Shown here piece after piece: positions 1-6,360 of a DNA stretch of 20,923 nucleotides (position 1 is its first letter; each line of letters opens with the position of its first letter). The DNA lies in assembly GCA_002482765.1 (NCBI GenBank), contig DLGP01000082.1:1-20923 (forward strand), read 5' to 3'. Made by a program: the position numbers and the translations under genes. The stretch is from Alphaproteobacteria bacterium UBA7691. GTDB taxonomy: Bacteria; Pseudomonadota; Alphaproteobacteria; Ferrovibrionales; Ferrovibrionaceae. Under the pieces are notes generated by a model. The model did not search any database. It was not told the DNA's origin and worked only from the letters and a program-made list of their open reading frames with translations.

Positions 1-840
1 GAGGACCGCTATCGCAAGATGTCGGAACTCGGCGTGCGCAATATCGCTTCCTATAACGAGCGGCTGGCGCAGGCCCGCGTCAAGGGCGAGGCGCTGGGCC
101 GCACGGTGCAGACCGGCTTCGATCCGCAAACCGGCAAGCCGATCTTCGAGGAACGCCCGCTCGATCTCAATCCGCTGCCCTTCATCGTGGTGATCGTGGA
201 TGAGCTGGCCGACCTGATGCTGGTGGCCGGCAAGGATATCGAGGCCGCGATCCAGCGCCTGGCGCAGATGGCGCGTGCCGCCGGCATCCACCTCATCATG
301 GCCACGCAGCGGCCTTCGGTGGATGTTATCACCGGCACCATCAAGGCCAATTTCCCCACCCGCATCTCGTTCCAGGTCACCTCCAAGATCGATAGCCGCA
401 CCATTCTGGGCGAGATGGGCGCCGAGCAATTGCTCGGCATGGGCGACATGCTCTACATGCCCGGCGCCGGCCGTATCCAGCGTGTGCATGGCCCCTTCGT
501 CACCGACGAGGAAGTTGAACGTGTGGTCAAGATTCTGAAAGACCAGGGCGAACCGGTCTATGTCGAGGCCGTGACCACCGATAACGAAAGCAAATTCGGC
601 CTGCCCGGCATGGGCGGCAGCGAGGATGGCGACGAGAGCGACACGCTCTACGATCAGGCCGTGGCCCTGGTCTGCCGCGAGCGCAAGGCCAGCACCAGCT
701 TCATCCAGCGCCATTTGCAGATCGGCTATAACCGCGCCGCCCGCATCATGGAACGCATGGAAAAGGAAGGCGTGGTCGGCACCGCCAACCATGTCGGCAA
801 GCGCGAAGTGCTGGCCCGCGATATCGAGGCGGCGGAGTAG
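1..840 (+). CDS. ftsK: DNA translocase FtsK, C-terminal part (5' end outside window)
   Basis: FtsK is the septal, hexameric DNA pump that clears chromosome ends and activates XerCD at dif. The reading frame is open from base 1; the residues before the first ATG (base 19) read EDRYRKM, typical internal FtsK sequence, so the gene starts upstream and the Walker A motif is outside the window. Visible are the Walker B strand FIVVIVDELADLM (fragment residues 61-73), the RecA-fold segment ATQRPSVDVITGTIKANFP, and the GEMGAEQLLGMGDMLY stretch. The last ~65 residues (from DTLYDQAVALVC to REVLARDIEAAE) are the winged-helix gamma domain that reads polar DNA motifs and contacts XerD. The tail looks intact. 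It is followed after 48 bases by a toxin-antitoxin pair. Identification is firm; only the N-terminal extent is unknown. Confidence 0.96.
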   Translation, partial: EDRYRKMSELGVRNIASYNERLAQARVKGEALGRTVQTGFDPQTGKPIFEERPLDLNPLPFIVVIVDELADLMLVAGKDIEAAIQRLAQMARAAGIHLIMATQRPSVDVITGTIKANFPTRISFQVTSKIDSRTILGEMGAEQLLGMGDMLYMPGAGRIQRVHGPFVTDEEVERVVKILKDQGEPVYVEAVTTDNESKFGLPGMGGSEDGDESDTLYDQAVALVCRERKASTSFIQRHLQIGYNRAARIMERMEKEGVVGTANHVGKREVLARDIEAAE

Positions 841-854
841 GGGGAATTTTTGTA

Positions 855-888
855 TTGACGTTGTCGGTACAGACTGTATCCTTCTGCC
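855..888 (+). promoter_or_regulatory. Promoter and operator-like palindrome of the DUF1778-GNAT pair
   Basis: A -35-like TTGACG (855-860) is followed 16 bases later by a weak -10-like TATCCT (877-882). A start about 7 bases after the -10 would fall at or next to the ATG at 889, and no Shine-Dalgarno sequence is visible before that ATG, so the transcript is probably leaderless. The perfect inverted repeat TACA-GAC-TGTA (868-878) overlaps the -10 region. Such a site suits autorepression by a ribbon-helix-helix antitoxin; that role is inferred from the family and not shown directly. Confidence 0.55.
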
Positions 889-1179
889 ATGTCCCGTGCC
901 ACAGCTTCCTCCGTCCGTAAGGACGAAACCATCCAGCTTCGTGCCTCGACCGAAACCAAGGCGCTGCTGAATCGCGCCGCGAATCTGCGTGGGCAGAAAT
1001 TGTCGGAATTTTTGCTTGATAGCGCCCGGCGCGAGGCTGAGGCCACCTTGCTGGATCAGCGGCTATTTTTGCTTGATGAAGCCGCCCATGCCGCCTTTCT
1101 GAAGCAGCTGGATGCGCCGCAGCCGATGAATGACGATGTCCGCCGGCGGCTGACGGGTAAGCCGCTCTGGCAAGAGTGA
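889..1179 (+). CDS. DUF1778 (TacA-like) type II antitoxin
   Basis: A 96-residue protein of the DUF1778 family, the ribbon-helix-helix antitoxins paired with GNAT toxins (TacA, AtaR, KacA). Residues 11-50 give the fold: a short strand TIQLRAS followed by two helices (TETKALLNRAANLRGQ, KLSEFLLDSARREAEATLL). The C-terminal tail (residues 66-96, ending RRRLTGKPLWQE) is the part that in relatives wraps around the acetyltransferase and blocks it. Its stop overlaps the toxin start (ATGA at 1176-1179), giving coupled translation with antitoxin first. It probably represses its own promoter together with the toxin through the palindrome at 868-878. The start is set by a good promoter ending just before ATG 889. 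Family assignment is firm; the regulatory details are inferred. Confidence 0.9.
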   Translation: MSRATASSVRKDETIQLRASTETKALLNRAANLRGQKLSEFLLDSARREAEATLLDQRLFLLDEAAHAAFLKQLDAPQPMNDDVRRRLTGKPLWQE

Positions 1180-1709
1180 TGCCGGCTTTGCCGCATCGGC
1201 AGGTATCGCCGCCCTGCCGCCTAACAACAGCGCATGACCTCACTTCCTTCCGCAATGGCCGGCATGACAGCCTGGATGTCTGGCTGCGTGACCGCGCCCT
1301 GGCCAGCGAGGGATTATCCGCGCGCAGTTATGTTGTAGGAGATGCCGCCAACCCGCTGCGGGTGGTTGGCTATTATGCCCTGGCTACGGCGATGGAGCGG
1401 CGGGCCGCCTTGCCGACGGCAAAGCTGCGGCGCGGCTTGCCGGATGAAGTGCCATTGCTGTTGCTGGCGCGTCTGGCCATCGACCAGGGATGGCAGGGGT
1501 TGGGTCTTGGCTCGCAGCTTCTGGCCGATGCCCTCCGCCGTTGCCTGGCAGCGGCGGATATTGCCGGGGTGCGGGCGGTGGTGGCCCATGCCATAGACGA
1601 TGCCGCCGTTGAGTTCTACCGGCGGCACGGCTTTACGCTTTCGCCATTGGGTGAGCGTGTGATGCTGATGCCGCTGGAGGTGGCAAGCCAGCTGCTGGCC
1701 TCAGAATAA
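1176..1709 (+). CDS. GNAT-family acetyltransferase toxin (TacT-like)
   Basis: A 177-residue GNAT acetyltransferase. In this family (TacT, AtaT, KacT) the toxin acetylates the amino group of aminoacyl-tRNA and stops translation. The fold can be followed from the N-terminal segment (FRNGRHDSLDVWLRDRALAS, about 25-44) through VVGYYALATAM (63-73) to the acetyl-CoA pyrophosphate loop QGLGLGSQLL (107-116; Q-x-x-G-x-G type). The motif EFYRRHGF (146-153) holds Tyr148, matching the catalytic tyrosine of TacT-type toxins. The start overlaps the antitoxin stop; a second ATG directly follows at 1179. The 3' end overlaps the convergent ogt gene by 9 bases. There is no frameshift or missing motif, so it appears active. 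Which tRNA it attacks cannot be told from sequence. Confidence 0.9.
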   Translation: MMPALPHRQVSPPCRLTTAHDLTSFRNGRHDSLDVWLRDRALASEGLSARSYVVGDAANPLRVVGYYALATAMERRAALPTAKLRRGLPDEVPLLLLARLAIDQGWQGLGLGSQLLADALRRCLAAADIAGVRAVVAHAIDDAAVEFYRRHGFTLSPLGERVMLMPLEVASQLLASE

Positions 1710-2246
1710 ACTCGGCTGCCGGTTATCCGGGGCGCCGCCGCCTTCGATGGCGAGCAGCTTGAGCTTGGTGTCGCGCCCGCCAGGGGCCGAGAAGCCGCCG
1801 AGTTTGCCGTTGGCCGCCACCACGCGGTGGCAGGGGATGATCACCGGGATCGGGTTCTTGCCGAGCGCATGGCCCACGGCGCGGGCATCGCCGGCCTCGC
1901 CCTCGTCAAGCTCGGCTGCAATCGCGCCATAGGTCATGGTCTCGCCGGGCCTGAGGCGGCAGATCACGGCATAGACGCGGCGATGGAAAGCCGGCAGGGC
2001 TGCGGTATCCAGCTTCGCATCGCTGAAAGTCACTGACCGGTCGCCGGCCAGCAAAGCCTGGATGCCAGCGATGGCCTGGGCGATGGCAGCCGGTGCTGCT
2101 GCTTCCTGTGCCGCCGGATACTGCCGCAGCAGCCGGGCGCGGGTGGCCTGGCGGTTCAGTTCAGGCAATTGCACGGCTGCAATGCCGCGTTCGCCCCACA
2201 GGATGCCGCAGGGGCCGAGCGCAGTATCGAACAGCGCAAAATTCAT
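1701..2246 (-). CDS. ogt: Methylated-DNA--protein-cysteine methyltransferase (Ogt)
   Basis: Suicide repair protein that moves the alkyl group from O6-alkylguanine (or O4-alkylthymine) to its own cysteine. The 181-residue protein has the usual N-terminal alpha/beta domain and the C-terminal helix-turn-helix domain (PAFHRRVYAVICRLRPGETMTYGAIA, 85-110). The active-site motif is PCHRV with Cys139, preceded by NPIPVIIP and followed by GGFSAPGG and the closing LLAIEG. A short tail after the fold ends in QPSLF (177-181), resembling the beta-clamp-binding pentapeptide QL(S/D)LF. The start codon overlaps the stop of the upstream SPOUT gene (TCAT at 2243-2246 on the plus strand), so the two are translationally coupled. 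There is no AraC-like Ada domain, so this is the constitutive Ogt type and not Ada. Confidence 0.94.
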   Translation of the reverse strand: MNFALFDTALGPCGILWGERGIAAVQLPELNRQATRARLLRQYPAAQEAAAPAAIAQAIAGIQALLAGDRSVTFSDAKLDTAALPAFHRRVYAVICRLRPGETMTYGAIAAELDEGEAGDARAVGHALGKNPIPVIIPCHRVVAANGKLGGFSAPGGRDTKLKLLAIEGGGAPDNRQPSLF

Positions 2247-2770
2247 GATTCCACAATGCGCTTGCGCTGGCGGCCGCCCTTGTCTTCCGGCCAGGTCGGC
2301 TTGCCCAGCGGCGAGAGCGGGCGTTCGGCAAATTTGCCCAGCGTGATCAGCCGGTCATACATCACGATGGCGCCGGCCACGCCGACATTGACGCAGAAAC
2401 TGGTCGGGATTTTGATCACATGGTCGCAGCGGGCCACCAGTTCCGGGCTGAGCGAGCCTTGCTCCGGCCCCAGCACATAGGCGGCGCGTTGCGGATGGCG
2501 GAAACTCGGCAGGTCCACCGCCTGATCAAGCAGTTCGATACCCACCAGCTTGCAGCCCTGCGGCAGTTTCAGATCGGCCGGCTTGTCGTAGGTATACCAG
2601 GGCAGGTTATCCGGCGTGCGGCTGGTATCCGAGCGCGCCGCATTCACCGAATAGGCGGCGTCGATGGTGAACACAAAGCCGGCGCCAAAAGCATGCGCGG
2701 TGCGAAACAGCGTGCCGGCATTCATCGGCTTGCTCATCCGTTCCACACCCACGCCAAAAAAGCCGCGCAT
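2243..2770 (-). CDS. SpoU/TrmH-family (SPOUT) RNA 2'-O-methyltransferase
   Basis: A 175-residue SAM-dependent methyltransferase of the knotted SPOUT class, which methylates ribose 2'-O in tRNA or rRNA. The three family motifs are present: motif 1 NAGTLFRTAHAFGA (17-30, with Asn17 and the catalytic-type Arg23), motif 2 YVLGPEQGSLS (98-108, Glu103), and motif 3 IPTSFCVNVGVAGAIVMYD (121-139), which forms the trefoil knot. The C-terminus is basic (GGRQRKRIVES), plausible for RNA contact. No separate N-terminal RNA-binding domain is present, as in TrmL-sized members. An AAGGG Shine-Dalgarno sequence precedes the ATG by about 9 bases. It forms a two-gene unit with ogt. The RNA target cannot be assigned. 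Confidence 0.88.
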   Translation of the reverse strand: MRGFFGVGVERMSKPMNAGTLFRTAHAFGAGFVFTIDAAYSVNAARSDTSRTPDNLPWYTYDKPADLKLPQGCKLVGIELLDQAVDLPSFRHPQRAAYVLGPEQGSLSPELVARCDHVIKIPTSFCVNVGVAGAIVMYDRLITLGKFAERPLSPLGKPTWPEDKGGRQRKRIVES

Positions 2771-2836
2771 CGCCAGAATCCCTTATTGCTGCTATAAAAC
2801 GCCCGAATCCCGGAGAAAACCCCAGGAGTATAGCCG
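2771..2836. promoter_or_regulatory. Divergent promoter region between SPOUT gene and asparaginase
   Basis: These 66 bases separate two divergent genes and must hold both promoters. A TATAAA-like element (2793-2798, plus strand) is the only clear AT-rich hexamer; no convincing -35 accompanies it. AGGAG at 2824-2828 is the Shine-Dalgarno sequence of the asparaginase gene. No operator was recognised. Confidence 0.35.
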
Positions 2837-3871
2837 ATGGTCGGTTCCTATGGTCCCCTGCCCAGTCCGGGCGAGCGGCCCTTTATCGTGGAAGTGCGGC
2901 GCGGCGCGCAAGTGGAAAGCCGCCATGCCGTGATTGCTGCCGTGGTGGATGCCGATGGCCGGCTGGTAGCTGGCTGGGGCGATGTTGAAAGCACTATCTT
3001 CCCGCGCTCGTCCAACAAGGCGTTCCAGGCGCTGCCGCTGATCGAATCCGGCGCCGCCGATGCCGCCGGCTTGAGCAATGCCGAAATGGCGATGGCCTGC
3101 GCCAGCCATGGCGGCGAGGCGCGTCATACCGAAACCGTGGCAGCTTGGCTCGGCCGGCTTGGCCTGGACCATGGCGCGCTGGAATGTGGCGCGCATTGGC
3201 CCTATCACGAGGAGACCGCCCGCGATCTGGCCCGCGCCCATGCCCTGCCCACGGCCTTGCACAACAATTGCTCGGGCAAACATGCCGGCATGGTTACCGT
3301 GGCGCAGCATCTGGGCGAGACTTTGCAAGGCTATGTCAGCCCGGATCATCCGGTGCAGCGCCGGGTCACGGCGGTGATCGAGGATGTGTGCGGTGTGCGG
3401 TTGCTGCCCGATGCCTTCGCCACCGATGGCTGCTCGATGCCCACCATGGCCTTGCCGCTCAACAAGCTGGCTTATGGCTTTGCGCGTTTTGTCACCGGCC
3501 AAGGCCTGGCGCCGGAACGCGCCAAGGCGGCAAAGCGGCTGGCGGCCGCCGTGCTGGCCGAGCCGTTTTTTGTCGCCGGCAGCGGGCGGTTCTGCACCGC
3601 CGTGATGCAGGCCGGCGGCGGGCGTTTCATTGCCAAAACCGGCGCCGAAGGGGTTTACACGGCAGCTTCCGCCGAGCTTGGCCTGGGCATTGCGCTCAAG
3701 GTGGTGGATGGCACGGCGCGCGCGGCACAAACTGCTTTGGGTGGTTTGCTGGAATATCTCGGCCTGCTGGATAATGCCGCACGGGATGAATTGCGGCCGC
3801 TGGTGGAGCCGGTGCTGAGCAACTGGCGCGGCCTGCGGGTCGGCGATATTGGCCTGGAGCCGGCTTACTGA
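2837..3871 (+). CDS. L-asparaginase II, AnsA / Rhizobium etli type
   Basis: A 344-residue asparaginase of the AnsA class (R. etli ReAV), unrelated to E. coli AnsA/AnsB; it hydrolyses L-asparagine to aspartate and ammonia. Both proposed Ser-Lys pairs are present: RSSNK (Ser58, Lys61), CASHGGE (Ser90) and AKTGAEG (Lys267). The zinc ligands are also present: NNCSGKHAGM (Cys145, Lys148) and DGCSMPT (Cys199). Up to Cys199 all sit 10 residues later than in ReAV (S48, K51, S80, C135, K138, C189), which supports full activity. The start is set by AGGAG eight bases before ATG 2837. There is no signal peptide, so it is cytoplasmic. The last 7 bases overlap the convergent kinase-fold gene. It stands alone, without a transporter or AnsR-like regulator beside it. 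Confidence 0.93.
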   Translation: MVGSYGPLPSPGERPFIVEVRRGAQVESRHAVIAAVVDADGRLVAGWGDVESTIFPRSSNKAFQALPLIESGAADAAGLSNAEMAMACASHGGEARHTETVAAWLGRLGLDHGALECGAHWPYHEETARDLARAHALPTALHNNCSGKHAGMVTVAQHLGETLQGYVSPDHPVQRRVTAVIEDVCGVRLLPDAFATDGCSMPTMALPLNKLAYGFARFVTGQGLAPERAKAAKRLAAAVLAEPFFVAGSGRFCTAVMQAGGGRFIAKTGAEGVYTAASAELGLGIALKVVDGTARAAQTALGGLLEYLGLLDNAARDELRPLVEPVLSNWRGLRVGDIGLEPAY

Positions 3872-4653
3872 TTGCCGGGTTGAATCTGCGCCAGCGCCGC
3901 GCCCAGCGCGGCCTCTGCTGCCAATGCCTGGCGCACATCGCGCCCGGCCTTGTGCGCCCAGGGTCGCGCCAGCCGGATCGGCGCGCCCAGGCGGCGATGC
4001 AGCCGGCTTAGCTCGGCCTGCACTGCCGGGCTGGCGCCCTGCACCAGCAGCAGCGCAATCGGCGCCAGCAGCGGCGCCGTCGCATTCTTGTCATAGCGCG
4101 TCAGCGAATAGAGCAGCAGCAGGCAGTCGCGCGCCTGGCGCTGCGCCAGGTTCATGCCCGGCAGGTCATGGTCTTCCAGGTCAAGCAGGCCGGGGGCGCC
4201 GTCGCGCCAGCTGAAATTGCGAATCTGTGCGCCGCCATGCCATTCGCCGGCGGCATGCAGGCGCAGCAGCAGCGTGGCACAGGCTGCAATCAAGCCATGG
4301 CGCCGGGTGGCGTCATGTTCCGCATTCAGCAGGCTTTCCACGCTGGTGCCGCCATCGCCCAGCACCAGATATTGTGCATCGGCAAACACCACGTCAGGCA
4401 CCGGCCAGCCACCCTGATGCAGATGGCGCAGGGCAGCGGCTTCATCGGCCAGGCGGCCAGTACGCGGCGGCTTCAGCACCGCCAGGCCAAACAGCATGGC
4501 CAGGCCGCGCTGCATCAGCACCGATGAGCGCAGGCGCGGCAGGCCCGGCCGCTTCACCCAGTAGCGCCGGCCCGCAACAGTCAGGCTGAACACCCGCTCG
4601 CGCGCCGTGCCGGCCATGCTGCGGATGGCCGCTGCCAGTTCAGGCGGTAGCAT
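3865..4653 (-). CDS. Protein-kinase-fold protein (LPS-kinase / Bud32-like)
   Basis: A 262-residue protein with the layout of small bacterial kinase-like proteins related to the Kdo/WaaP lipopolysaccharide kinases and Bud32. Recognisable are the ATP-anchoring lysine in RRYWVKRP (Lys34), the helix-C glutamate in LADEAAALRHL (Glu71), a hinge-like YLVLGDGG (95-102), the catalytic-loop equivalent EWHGGAQIRNF (137-147) and the metal-binding LLDLED (156-161, Asp158). In classical kinases the loop is H-x-D-x4-N; here His139 and Asn146 are in register but the Asp position is Gly141. It may be a divergent enzyme or a pseudokinase. The gene sits 4 bases downstream of the COG0523 gene, so it is probably cotranscribed with it. 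Substrate unknown. A call of lipopolysaccharide core kinase would be too specific. Confidence 0.72.
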   Translation of the reverse strand: MLPPELAAAIRSMAGTARERVFSLTVAGRRYWVKRPGLPRLRSSVLMQRGLAMLFGLAVLKPPRTGRLADEAAALRHLHQGGWPVPDVVFADAQYLVLGDGGTSVESLLNAEHDATRRHGLIAACATLLLRLHAAGEWHGGAQIRNFSWRDGAPGLLDLEDHDLPGMNLAQRQARDCLLLLYSLTRYDKNATAPLLAPIALLLVQGASPAVQAELSRLHRRLGAPIRLARPWAHKAGRDVRQALAAEAALGAALAQIQPGNQ

Positions 4654-4657
4654 CGCC

Positions 4658-5830
4658 TCAGCGTGTGCCGTGTGATGCCGTGTCCAGGCTGGCAGCCGGG
4701 GCAGCCTCGGCCTGCGCCAGGGCAGAGAAGGTCTGCTCGATCACCTCGCGGCCCAGATCGCGGGTTATGAACACGATCTTGCTGCGGCGGTCGGCATCCG
4801 GCCAGGCCGGGATGGTGGCCGGCGGATGAAACATATGCTGCACCCCATGCACCACCACCGGGCGATCCACGCCCACCACATTGATCAGGCCCTTCACGCG
4901 CAGCAGATTATCACCGCGATAGGCCGCCAGCAGGTCCAGCCAGGTGGCCAGGGTGTTCCATTCAAACGGCGTGTCGAAGGTGAGGCAGAAGGAACTGATC
5001 GAGGCATCATGCCGGTTCACATCCAGCTTGCCATCCGGGGTCAGCGGATGACCATGCGCATCGTGGTCATGCCCATGGTCGTGATGATCATGATGGTGGC
5101 CGTGATCGTGATGATGATCGTGGTCGTGATGGTGATGGTCGTGGCCGCCATAGGCTTCGGCGCGCAGCCAGTTCTGCACGTCATAACTCTTGCGGCTCGG
5201 ATCGTAGAGGCCGGCATTAAACAGCTTGTCCGGTTCCACCTCGCCATCCACCACGGTCAGGATCGGCGCGCCGGGATTAAGATGCTGCAAGCGGTGGCGC
5301 AATTCGCCCACCAGGGCGGCGGGCGCCAGATCGGTTTTGCTCAACACCAGGCGGTCGGCCACGGCGGCCTGTTTCACGGCTTCCATGTGGTTGTCCAGCG
5401 TGGCGCTGCCATTCACCGCATCCACCAGCGTCACCACACTTTCCAGCCGGAAACGCTCGGCCACCACGGCGTCGCTCATCAGCGTGTGCAGCACCGGCGC
5501 CGGATCGGCCAGGCCGGTGGTTTCGATCACCACGCGGCGAAACGGCTTCACGGCGCCGCTTTCGCGTTTCTGCATCAATTCGCGCAAAGTGTTCACCAGG
5601 TCGCCGCGCACGGTGCAGCACAGGCAGCCGGAAGACAGCAGCACGGTATCCTCGCTGCTGGAGGCGATCAGCGCATGATCCAGCCCGATCTCGCCGAATT
5701 CATTCACGATCACGGCGGTTTCGCCCATCGCCGGATGGCGCAGCAGGCGATTGAGCAGCGTGCTCTTGCCGGCGCCGAGAAAGCCGGTGATGACGGAAAC
5801 GGGGAGGCGGTAATCGATCTGGCCGGTCAT
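4658..5830 (-). CDS. COG0523 (CobW/ZigA-like) GTPase, probable zinc metallochaperone
   Basis: A 390-residue G3E GTPase. Members deliver metal to client enzymes; zinc-limited members such as ZigA or ZNG1-type proteins serve zinc enzymes. Seen here are Walker A GFLGAGKST (16-24), the metal-binding CLCC (Cys69, Cys71, Cys72), ETTGLADPAPV (103-113), the guanine-binding SKTD (164-167) and a C-terminal CobW domain. Between the domains lies a loop at residues 230-261 with 20 histidines in 32 residues, a metal store or sensor. The start is supported by AAGGAG shortly before the ATG. A palindrome at 5886-5908, about 60 bases upstream, matches the form of an alphaproteobacterial Zur box, pointing to zinc-starvation control. 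No cobalamin genes are nearby, so CobW proper is unlikely. Confidence 0.92.
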   Translation of the reverse strand: MTGQIDYRLPVSVITGFLGAGKSTLLNRLLRHPAMGETAVIVNEFGEIGLDHALIASSSEDTVLLSSGCLCCTVRGDLVNTLRELMQKRESGAVKPFRRVVIETTGLADPAPVLHTLMSDAVVAERFRLESVVTLVDAVNGSATLDNHMEAVKQAAVADRLVLSKTDLAPAALVGELRHRLQHLNPGAPILTVVDGEVEPDKLFNAGLYDPSRKSYDVQNWLRAEAYGGHDHHHHDHDHHHDHGHHHDHHDHGHDHDAHGHPLTPDGKLDVNRHDASISSFCLTFDTPFEWNTLATWLDLLAAYRGDNLLRVKGLINVVGVDRPVVVHGVQHMFHPPATIPAWPDADRRSKIVFITRDLGREVIEQTFSALAQAEAAPAASLDTASHGTR

Positions 5831-5885
5831 GGAACACTCTCCTTGTGCCCTCTATTTCGGCCGAGATGGCGCAGAAGTCCAGTGC

Positions 5886-5908
5886 CTGATGTTACATTCT
5901 AACACCAG
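5886..5908. promoter_or_regulatory. Zur-box-like palindrome upstream of the COG0523 gene
   Basis: The core TGTTACATTCTAACA (5890-5904) is a perfect inverted repeat TGTTA-N5-TAACA. It is flanked by CTG and CAG that also pair, giving 8 of 9 matching arm positions over 23 bp. Zur sites in alphaproteobacteria have the form TGTTA-N5-TAACA with an AT-rich centre. The site overlaps the 3' end of the nuclease gene and lies in the promoter area of the COG0523 gene; on the minus strand a -10-like TAGAAT lies inside it. Zur binding is inferred from form and neighbour; no zur gene is in the window. Confidence 0.6.
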
Positions 5909-6360
5909 GGCTGCTTGCGACCGCCATCATAGCGGCGCGCCAGGCCGCGGGCGATCAGGGTTTCGCCCAGGTCGCTGCTGCCATCGGCGCTTTGCACCCG
6001 GCCCACCACGCGGCGGGCGTATTTGTCATGGATCAGGTCGCGCAGCACCACGCGGCGATGCTGTTCCAGCCAGGCCACGGCCAGCCGGCTGGCGGCGGCG
6101 GCGGCCTCGCGTTCGGCAGCGCATTGGCTGCGGCGCTCCGGCGTGTCGATGCCTTCCAGCCGCACCCGGGTGGTGATGCGCTGGTCAAGCCAGATCAGCG
6201 CCACCACTTCCAGCGTGTCGCCATCAATCACCCGGGCCTGCTCCACCGCCACCGGGCCGCGCAAGGCGGGCTCGGCTGCGGCCAAAGGTAGGGCAAAGCC
6301 CAGCGCGGCCAGAACAAGACCGGGAATGGCAAAAAGATATGCTCTTATTTTTAGGCGCAT
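5899..6360 (-). CDS. Exported SNase-like (thermonuclease family) nuclease
   Basis: A 153-residue protein of the staphylococcal-nuclease family, Ca2+-dependent nucleases cutting DNA and RNA. An N-terminal hydrophobic segment (residues 6-29, ending LAAA) is a signal peptide, so the enzyme acts in the periplasm or outside. All active-site positions are in register with S. aureus nuclease: IDGDT (Asp48 = D21), RLEGIDTPE (Arg67 = R35, Asp72 = D40, Thr73 = T41, Glu75 = E43) and DKYARR (Arg116 = R87). The C-terminus GLARRYDGGRKQPWC is typical of the short proteobacterial members. The start codon lies inside a perfect inverted repeat (6356-6369) and the Shine-Dalgarno sequence is weak. The 3' end overlaps the Zur-like site of the next gene. 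Confidence 0.9.
   Translation of the reverse strand: MRLKIRAYLFAIPGLVLAALGFALPLAAAEPALRGPVAVEQARVIDGDTLEVVALIWLDQRITTRVRLEGIDTPERRSQCAAEREAAAAASRLAVAWLEQHRRVVLRDLIHDKYARRVVGRVQSADGSSDLGETLIARGLARRYDGGRKQPWC

Noticed and set aside
2792..3730. Minus-strand open frame of 312 codons
   Set aside because: It is fully antisense to the asparaginase gene, which has all catalytic residues; the frame is a product of GC bias.
5041..5160. Highly repetitive ATGGTCGTG-like tract considered as a DNA repeat element
   Set aside because: It is the coding sequence of the His/Asp-rich loop in the COG0523 protein; the repeat reflects His and Asp codons.
4826..5902. Long plus-strand open frame (358 codons) rich in Met/Val/His
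   Set aside because: It lies antisense to the COG0523 gene; its composition mirrors the His-rich loop and GC3 pattern, and it has no family motifs.
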